64,000 nucleotides of DNA. Source: Microbacterium enclense (GTDB lineage Bacteria > Actinomycetota > Actinomycetes > Actinomycetales > Microbacteriaceae). How positions within the stretch are numbered: the first letter of the stretch is position 1; each line of letters begins with the position of its first letter. The notes under the pieces are model-generated. The model worked only from the letters and a program-made list of their open reading frames with translations. It did no database searches and was not told where the DNA came from. Positions 59,685 through 64,000 of this stretch are shown here, piece after piece. The DNA is taken from contig CP116226.1 in NCBI GenBank assembly GCA_038182865.1, forward strand, positions 1,488,001-1,552,000. Direction: 5' to 3'. A program made the position numbers and the translations under genes.

Positions 59685-62527
59685 TCGAGCAGGGCCGCGA
59701 GGGCCTCGGCATCCACGTCCGTCAGGGGCGACCGGATGCCGGGGCCCTCCGTCGTGGGAGCGTCGGGGAGCGCGGCCAGCCGCGCGCGGACCCAGACGTG
59801 GAACGGGTCGAGCACGTCCGCGGCGCCGCGGACGGCGGCGGCGCGGGCCAGGGCTTCTTCGGCGAGAGCGCGGCGCCCGGTTGCGGCGTTCCACCCGGCG
59901 ACCGCGAGGAGCACCATGGCGACGATCGGGTAGTCGCGCGACAGCGCGGCGCGTCGGATCGCTTCGCGGAGCGCGGCCCGCGCCTCCTCGTGCCGGCCGA
60001 GGAGCAGCAGGGCCTGAGCGCGCTGCGCGTCTCGCCACGCGATGAACTGGTCGGGAAAGCCCGGCTCCAAAGCGATGCTCTCGACCGCGCGGAGCGCTGC
60101 CTCGCCGTCGCCGGTGGCCACGTCGACGTGGGCGGTCGTCATGGCGGCCTGTCCGAGGGAACGCACCGAGCCGTCGGCGGCGGCGAGCCTCTCGATCTCT
60201 TCGGTACGAGAGCGCGCTTCGTCCTCGCGCCCGAGTCGGAGCAGGATGCCGACGGCCTGCGCGCGTTGCTGCAGATAGTCGGAGAGGGAGGTGAGTCCGC
60301 GGATCGCCTGGCTCGAGCGGTCCGTCACTGCGAGCGCTTCCTCGAGGCGCCCCTCGAGGATGAGCCACTCCGCGTGCAGCTGGCTCGCGAAACCCTGCCC
60401 CCACGGGTCGCCGATCTCGGTGAACATCTGGACGGCCCGCTCGCTCTCCTCGCCGAGGGTGCGGATGTCGCCGGAGTTCTGCGCGGCACCCGCGCCGAGC
60501 GTGTGGAGGATCGCCTGAGACCAGGGGGGCGCGGCGGCGAACTCCTCGTCGGTGACGTCGACGTGCCAGGTGCGCGCGGCATCCCCGTCGCCGGCAGCGA
60601 GGACCGAGCCCGCGAGCCGCAGGAGCGGAGGGACGAGCGCGGTCACCTCGGACGGGTATCGACGGGCGGCCTCCTCGAGCTGGGCGCGACGCGCGGCGAA
60701 CGCCGCGGGAGAGAATCCGGCCGTCTCGCCCCGCTCGGGGAAGCTGCTCGAGAACAGGGCGACGGCCTCGACCACGACGGTCGGTTCATCGTCGAGCTCC
60801 GCGTCCGTATCGGCGACATCGGCGACCGCGCGTCGCAGATCGTCGCTACGCTCGCGGATCGCCCAGGGCCACAGCAGGCTGCGCACCAACCGCGCGCCGC
60901 CGCGTCGGTCGTGTGCCCGCACGCGGGTGCGCAGCGCCGCCGTGAGATTCTCATCGTTCGCATCGAACCAGGCCAATGCTGCGGGCAGCCCCGGGCCTCG
61001 GACGTCCCGCTCCCTGCCGGACGCGAGCCTCGACAGCACATCGGCTGCGGTGATCCGGTATCGCTCGTCGTCACCGCTGGCGCGCAGGCGGTCGAGTCCG
61101 TACTCGCGGACGGTCTCGAGCATGCGGAAGCGTCCGTCGCGCCGCGTCAGCAGCGAGCGATCGACGAGGGCGTCGAAGGCGTCGGCATCCACCCCGAAGA
61201 CGTCGGCCACCGCGGCGGCGTCGGACGCGCCGATCCCGTCGGGGAACACCGCGGCCGCACGCAGCGCGACGCGCTCGTCGTCGGTGAGGGTGTCCCAGCT
61301 CCAGTCGATGAGCGCGCGCAGGGTGCGGTGCCGCTCGGAACTGAGCCGGGGGCCGTGGGAGAGCAGGGCGAAGCGATCGTCGAGGCCGGCGTCGATCTCG
61401 GCGAGGTCGAGTGTGCGGGATCGCGCGGCGGCGAGCTCGATGGCCAGGGGGAGCCCGTCCAGGCGCTGGACGATCCGCACGGCGGTGTCGCGCTCGTCTG
61501 CGCGAGGTTCGCTCCCCCGCGCGGAGCGCACGCGCCGGGCGAAGAGCTCCTCGGCGTCGGAGGGCGGGAGGGGGCCGAGATCGACGAAGGCCTCGCCCGG
61601 GATGCCGAGGGGCTCACGGCTCGTCGCCAGCACGCGCACCCCCGCGCTCATTCCGAGCAGAGTCAGGGCGGCTTCCGCAGCCTCGCGTGACACGTGCTCG
61701 CAGTTGTCGAGGACGATCACGACCTCGCGACCCGAGACGGCTTCGGCCACGCGCTCGGCCGAGGTCGAGGGTGGACCGCTCGTGTCGCGCACGCGCACGC
61801 CGCGACCGACGGCACCGGCGATCGCCGTCCACACCTCGCCCGCAGCGGCCGGCGCGAGCTCGACGATGATCGCGTCGGCGAGAGCGCGGGCCGTCTCTAC
61901 CGCGAGGGTCGTCTTGCCGGCGCCGCCCGGACCGATCACGGTGACCAGGCGATCGGTCGTGAGGCGCGCGCGGATGGCGTCGAGTTCATCGCCGCGGCCG
62001 ATCAGGCTCGTCACGGGCGCGGGAAGCGGTGCGGGAACCACGGCCGCGGGAGCCATCGCGATGGGGACCGTCGCCGCGAGCCGCTCGGCGTGGGCGCGGT
62101 CTTCGAGCAGGTCGCGGACGAGCCAGTCGAAGCCGTCGCCCGGCGTCCAGACGTCTCCCGTCCACAGCGCCAGTGCTTCGCGGGCGCGCGCGGCGTCTCC
62201 GCTCGTTCGGGCGTCGGCCACCAGGTCTTGGAACCGGGTGATGTCGACCTCGGCGCGCGAGACGTCGAGGCGGTAGCCGCCCGGGGCCGACGACACGCTG
62301 CCGGCGGGCAGAGCGCGACGAAGACGGGAGACGAGCGACTGCAACGCGGCGCGCGGGTCGTCGGGAGTGTCGATCGGCCAGAGGTCCTCGGCCAGCGCGC
62401 GGACGCTCACGGTGGTACCGGCGTCCACCGCGAGGCGCAGGAGCAACGACTGTTGGCCGCGCCCGGGCACGACGGCATCCCCGTCATCCGTGGCGACGCT
62501 CAATCCGCCGAAGAACCGCACCCGCAC
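59681..62527 (-). CDS. SARP-like regulator with BTAD, NB-ARC and TPR domains
   Basis: A 948-residue regulator. N-terminal winged helix ('RVRFFGGLSVATDDGDAVVP', residues 1-90), a shortened BTAD-like helical part (about 92-150), an NB-ARC ATPase with GPGGAGKT at 199-206 and 'EVVIVLDNCEHVSREAAEAA', and a long helical TPR-rich C-terminus (about 480-940). Such AfsR/SARP-type proteins activate transcription by binding direct repeats, with ATP state and TPR partners tuning activity. It lies tail-to-tail with the DrrAB exporter, and repeats suited to SARP binding precede drrA. GTG at 62525-62527 was taken as the start. Confidence 0.86.
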   Translation of the reverse strand: MRVRFFGGLSVATDDGDAVVPGRGQQSLLLRLAVDAGTTVSVRALAEDLWPIDTPDDPRAALQSLVSRLRRALPAGSVSSAPGGYRLDVSRAEVDITRFQDLVADARTSGDAARAREALALWTGDVWTPGDGFDWLVRDLLEDRAHAERLAATVPIAMAPAAVVPAPLPAPVTSLIGRGDELDAIRARLTTDRLVTVIGPGGAGKTTLAVETARALADAIIVELAPAAAGEVWTAIAGAVGRGVRVRDTSGPPSTSAERVAEAVSGREVVIVLDNCEHVSREAAEAALTLLGMSAGVRVLATSREPLGIPGEAFVDLGPLPPSDAEELFARRVRSARGSEPRADERDTAVRIVQRLDGLPLAIELAAARSRTLDLAEIDAGLDDRFALLSHGPRLSSERHRTLRALIDWSWDTLTDDERVALRAAAVFPDGIGASDAAAVADVFGVDADAFDALVDRSLLTRRDGRFRMLETVREYGLDRLRASGDDERYRITAADVLSRLASGRERDVRGPGLPAALAWFDANDENLTAALRTRVRAHDRRGGARLVRSLLWPWAIRERSDDLRRAVADVADTDAELDDEPTVVVEAVALFSSSFPERGETAGFSPAAFAARRAQLEEAARRYPSEVTALVPPLLRLAGSVLAAGDGDAARTWHVDVTDEEFAAAPPWSQAILHTLGAGAAQNSGDIRTLGEESERAVQMFTEIGDPWGQGFASQLHAEWLILEGRLEEALAVTDRSSQAIRGLTSLSDYLQQRAQAVGILLRLGREDEARSRTEEIERLAAADGSVRSLGQAAMTTAHVDVATGDGEAALRAVESIALEPGFPDQFIAWRDAQRAQALLLLGRHEEARAALREAIRRAALSRDYPIVAMVLLAVAGWNAATGRRALAEEALARAAAVRGAADVLDPFHVWVRARLAALPDAPTTEGPGIRSPLTDVDAEALAALLD

Positions 62528-62600
62528 GGGATTCACTCTAGGTCGCGGCCCCTCGCGCGTGGGTCCGTGCGAGTGCGGGTCGCGTCGAACAGCGGAGTGC

Positions 62601-62690
62601 CCGTACACGGATCCGGAGATGGTCAGCAGATCCGGACGAAACGAGAAGCATCGTCCGGATCCGACGACGATCTCCGGATCCGAGGTACGG
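62601..62690. repeat. GATCCGG nested palindrome, copy 2
   Basis: Outer GGATCCGGAGAT (62609-62620) with ATCTCCGGATCC (62670-62681), perfect 12 bp; inner GATCCGGACGA (62629-62639) with TCGTCCGGATC (62651-62661), perfect 11 bp around an 11-nt loop. Flanking CCGTAC (62601) and GTACGG (62685) extend the symmetry. It lies between the SARP-like gene start and the LacI stop; nothing else is seen in this 206-bp gap. Confidence 0.85.
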
Positions 62691-62733
62691 GATACGGCGG
62701 CAACTCGAGGTGCGCGAGGGAGCGCAAGGCCCG

Positions 62734-63732
62734 CTAGGCACCGGCTGTGCTCGCGCGCACCTGGAGCCGGGGGGCGATGACGCGCACGCGATCGGCCGGA
62801 GGCTTGGCATCCGTCACCGCGGTCAGTAGCTCGAGGCAGGCGGAGCCGAAGGCTCGGGCCTCGAGATCGAAGGAGGTGACCGCCGGGGTCAGGAGCGCGT
62901 GCATCGGCTCGTCGACGTAGGCGGCGAGCAGCAGGTCGTCGCCGACGCGTCGTCCGGCGCGCGCAGCGGCCTGGAGTGCGGGGGCGGCCGACCCGCTCGG
63001 CGCGACGATGAGGGCGTCGATCCGCTCGGTGGCGAGGATGTCGGCGACCGCTGTGTCGACCTCGTCGGCGGTGGGGACGAAGCCGATCGTGCGGATGATC
63101 GGGATGCCGCGGCGCTCCGTCATCCACGACGTGAACGTCGCGGTGAGCTCGCGGCTCCAGCTGGTGCCGTCGGGCGGCAGGACGGCGGCGATGCGCTCGG
63201 CTCCCCGATCGGTCAGGTGACCGAGAAGGCCGCGCAGGGCAGTGTCGTGGTCGTACACGACGCTGCCCGCGACCCGGTCCTCCCCGCCGAGCACGTGCTC
63301 GCCGCTCACGACGGGGCGGCCCGTGTCGAGGATGGCCCGGATGCCGGCATCCTCGACCGTCGCGTCGACCACGATGTACCCGTCCACGAACGCCGCGGGC
63401 GGTGTCGAGTCGTCGGCAAGGCGGTGGGGGAGGAGGATCACCGACAGTCCGCGGTGATCGGCAGCATCGACCACGCCGAAGGCGAACTCGGTGTAGTACG
63501 GCAGGCGCGTCGAGCCCGGCGGCAGGTGGAGACCGACCGTGCCGTAGCGGGACGTGCGCAGGCTGCGTGCGGGCGCGTTGACGACGTAGTTGAGCGCGCG
63601 GGCGGATGCCAGCACCCGCTCTCGCGTCTCGGGCGAGACCCCCGCCTTGTCGCGCAGGGCGAACGACGCTGCCGCGATCGACACACCGGCCGCGGCGGCC
63701 ACGTCGTGCAGTGTCGGTTTGCGGGGGGTCAC
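62734..63732 (-). CDS. LacI-family transcriptional regulator
   Basis: A 332-residue repressor with an N-terminal HTH and hinge ('PTLHDVAAAAGVSIAAASFA', 'VSPETRERVLASARALNYV', residues 5-55) and a periplasmic-binding-protein-like sugar sensor with 'GYIVVDATVEDAGIRAILDT' and 'GVVDAADHRGLSVILLPHRL'. GTG at 63730-63732 begins directly before the HTH; a longer upstream frame has no support. It is divergent from a gene cut by the right edge, with a LacI-type palindrome between, so it probably represses that neighbour in response to a sugar. Confidence 0.9.
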   Translation of the reverse strand: MTPRKPTLHDVAAAAGVSIAAASFALRDKAGVSPETRERVLASARALNYVVNAPARSLRTSRYGTVGLHLPPGSTRLPYYTEFAFGVVDAADHRGLSVILLPHRLADDSTPPAAFVDGYIVVDATVEDAGIRAILDTGRPVVSGEHVLGGEDRVAGSVVYDHDTALRGLLGHLTDRGAERIAAVLPPDGTSWSRELTATFTSWMTERRGIPIIRTIGFVPTADEVDTAVADILATERIDALIVAPSGSAAPALQAAARAGRRVGDDLLLAAYVDEPMHALLTPAVTSFDLEARAFGSACLELLTAVTDAKPPADRVRVIAPRLQVRASTAGA

Positions 63733-63782
63733 GTGGGCCGACGTTACCCGACGGGCGAATCGCCTCTTGCGCGACGATGAAC

Positions 63783-63794
63783 TTAAACGTTTAA
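63783..63794. promoter_or_regulatory. LacI-type operator palindrome
   Basis: TTAAACGTTTAA is a perfect 12-bp palindrome containing the AAACGTTT core recognised by many LacI-family repressors. It lies 51 bp upstream of the LacI gene start and about 140 bp before the divergent gene. Confidence 0.78.
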
Positions 63795-63931
63795 TGTCCC
63801 TGAAACAGATCCGGCTCCTCGACCGAAACACACGGTCCCTAGCCTCGGCCACAACCGGTCGCGATCGACGCCGATCCGACCGGGGCCCACACCCGTTCCG
63901 CCGGTCCTCCGGCACCCGCGAAAGGCCCTCC

Positions 63932-64000
63932 GTGTCTTCCTCCACCCGCACCACCACCGCGACCGCATCGGTGGGCTCCGCCCGAGTACCCCTGCGCCTG
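63932..64000 (+). CDS. Start of an unknown protein, cut by the right edge
   Basis: A GTG at 63932 preceded by GAAAGG opens a frame that runs to the last base (23 codons: 'VSSSTRTTTATASVGSARVP' then 'LRL'). The Ser/Thr-rich start then 'RVPLRL' resembles the cytosolic N-terminus of major-facilitator sugar permeases, but this is only a guess. Its position next to a LacI regulator and operator suggests a sugar-use gene. Confidence 0.55.
   Translation, partial: MSSSTRTTTATASVGSARVPLRL

Noticed and set aside
62528..63127. Extra 200 codons before the SARP-like regulator on the minus strand
   Set aside because: This part lies across the GATCCGG palindrome and the 3' part of the LacI gene, with Arg/His-rich shadow composition; the winged helix begins at 62527.

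Overview
The window is very GC-rich (roughly 70% by eye), with almost exclusively GC-ending codons, many GTG starts, an HspR-type HAIR operator, a GlxA-type regulator, an ECF42-type sigma factor and a SARP/BTAD-type regulator. This points to an actinobacterium, and gene content and style fit Microbacterium or a close relative in Microbacteriaceae. I see no rRNA, tRNA, CRISPR array, transposase or phage gene; it reads as ordinary chromosome with a dense set of small intergenic palindromic elements.

Layout. 1-6.9 kb: two family-4 glycosyltransferases (the first cut by the window edge), a small membrane protein divergent from a GlxA-family regulator, and a clpB-type chaperone gene under a HAIR box. 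7-13.4 kb: nitroreductase, a short glucose-6-phosphate dehydrogenase divergent from a GH15 glucosidase/trehalase, a VOC protein and two unknown membrane proteins. 13.5-17.8 kb: an ABC-2 exporter (ATPase plus permease) downstream of a NarL-type two-component system. 17.8-22.9 kb: FMN reductase, ECF sigma factor with its DGPF/YCII partner, exonuclease III, orotate phosphoribosyltransferase. 22.7-31 kb: HAD phosphatase, CsbD stress protein, SDR, CtpE-like P-type ATPase, and an mntH-mntR manganese operon with two perfect palindromic operators. 31-38.4 kb: Tat-exported protein, MATE exporter, M13 peptidase, a beta-lactamase-fold protein lacking its catalytic residues, and an ArsR-MFS pair. 38.5-43.8 kb: a sugar ABC import cluster (binding protein, two permeases, no ATPase) with an enolase-superfamily dehydratase and a FadR-type regulator. 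44-50.2 kb: purU, quinone-oxidoreductase-like gene divergent from TetR, MetE-like protein, MFS, GNAT. 50.2-57.2 kb: SDR, menC-like gene, glycyl-tRNA synthetase, and an AAA+ ATPase/TPR-membrane gene pair. 57.2-64 kb: a possibly decayed small gene, a DrrAB-type exporter tail-to-tail with a BTAD/NB-ARC regulator, and a LacI regulator divergent from a gene cut by the right edge.

Signals beyond the genes. The heptamer GGATGCC/GGCATCC recurs far above expectation and occurs as inverted pairs inside terminator stems, as uptake sequences do in Neisseria. Five dispersed copies of an ~80-bp element share 13-14 bp terminal inverted repeats (CCGTCGTGCGGAGT). A second nested palindrome built on GATCCGG is present twice, and several further single-copy nested hairpins are listed. 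Predicted operators with clear symmetry are given for HspR, MntR, TetR, LacI, the two-component system, ECF42 and the SARP-type regulator.
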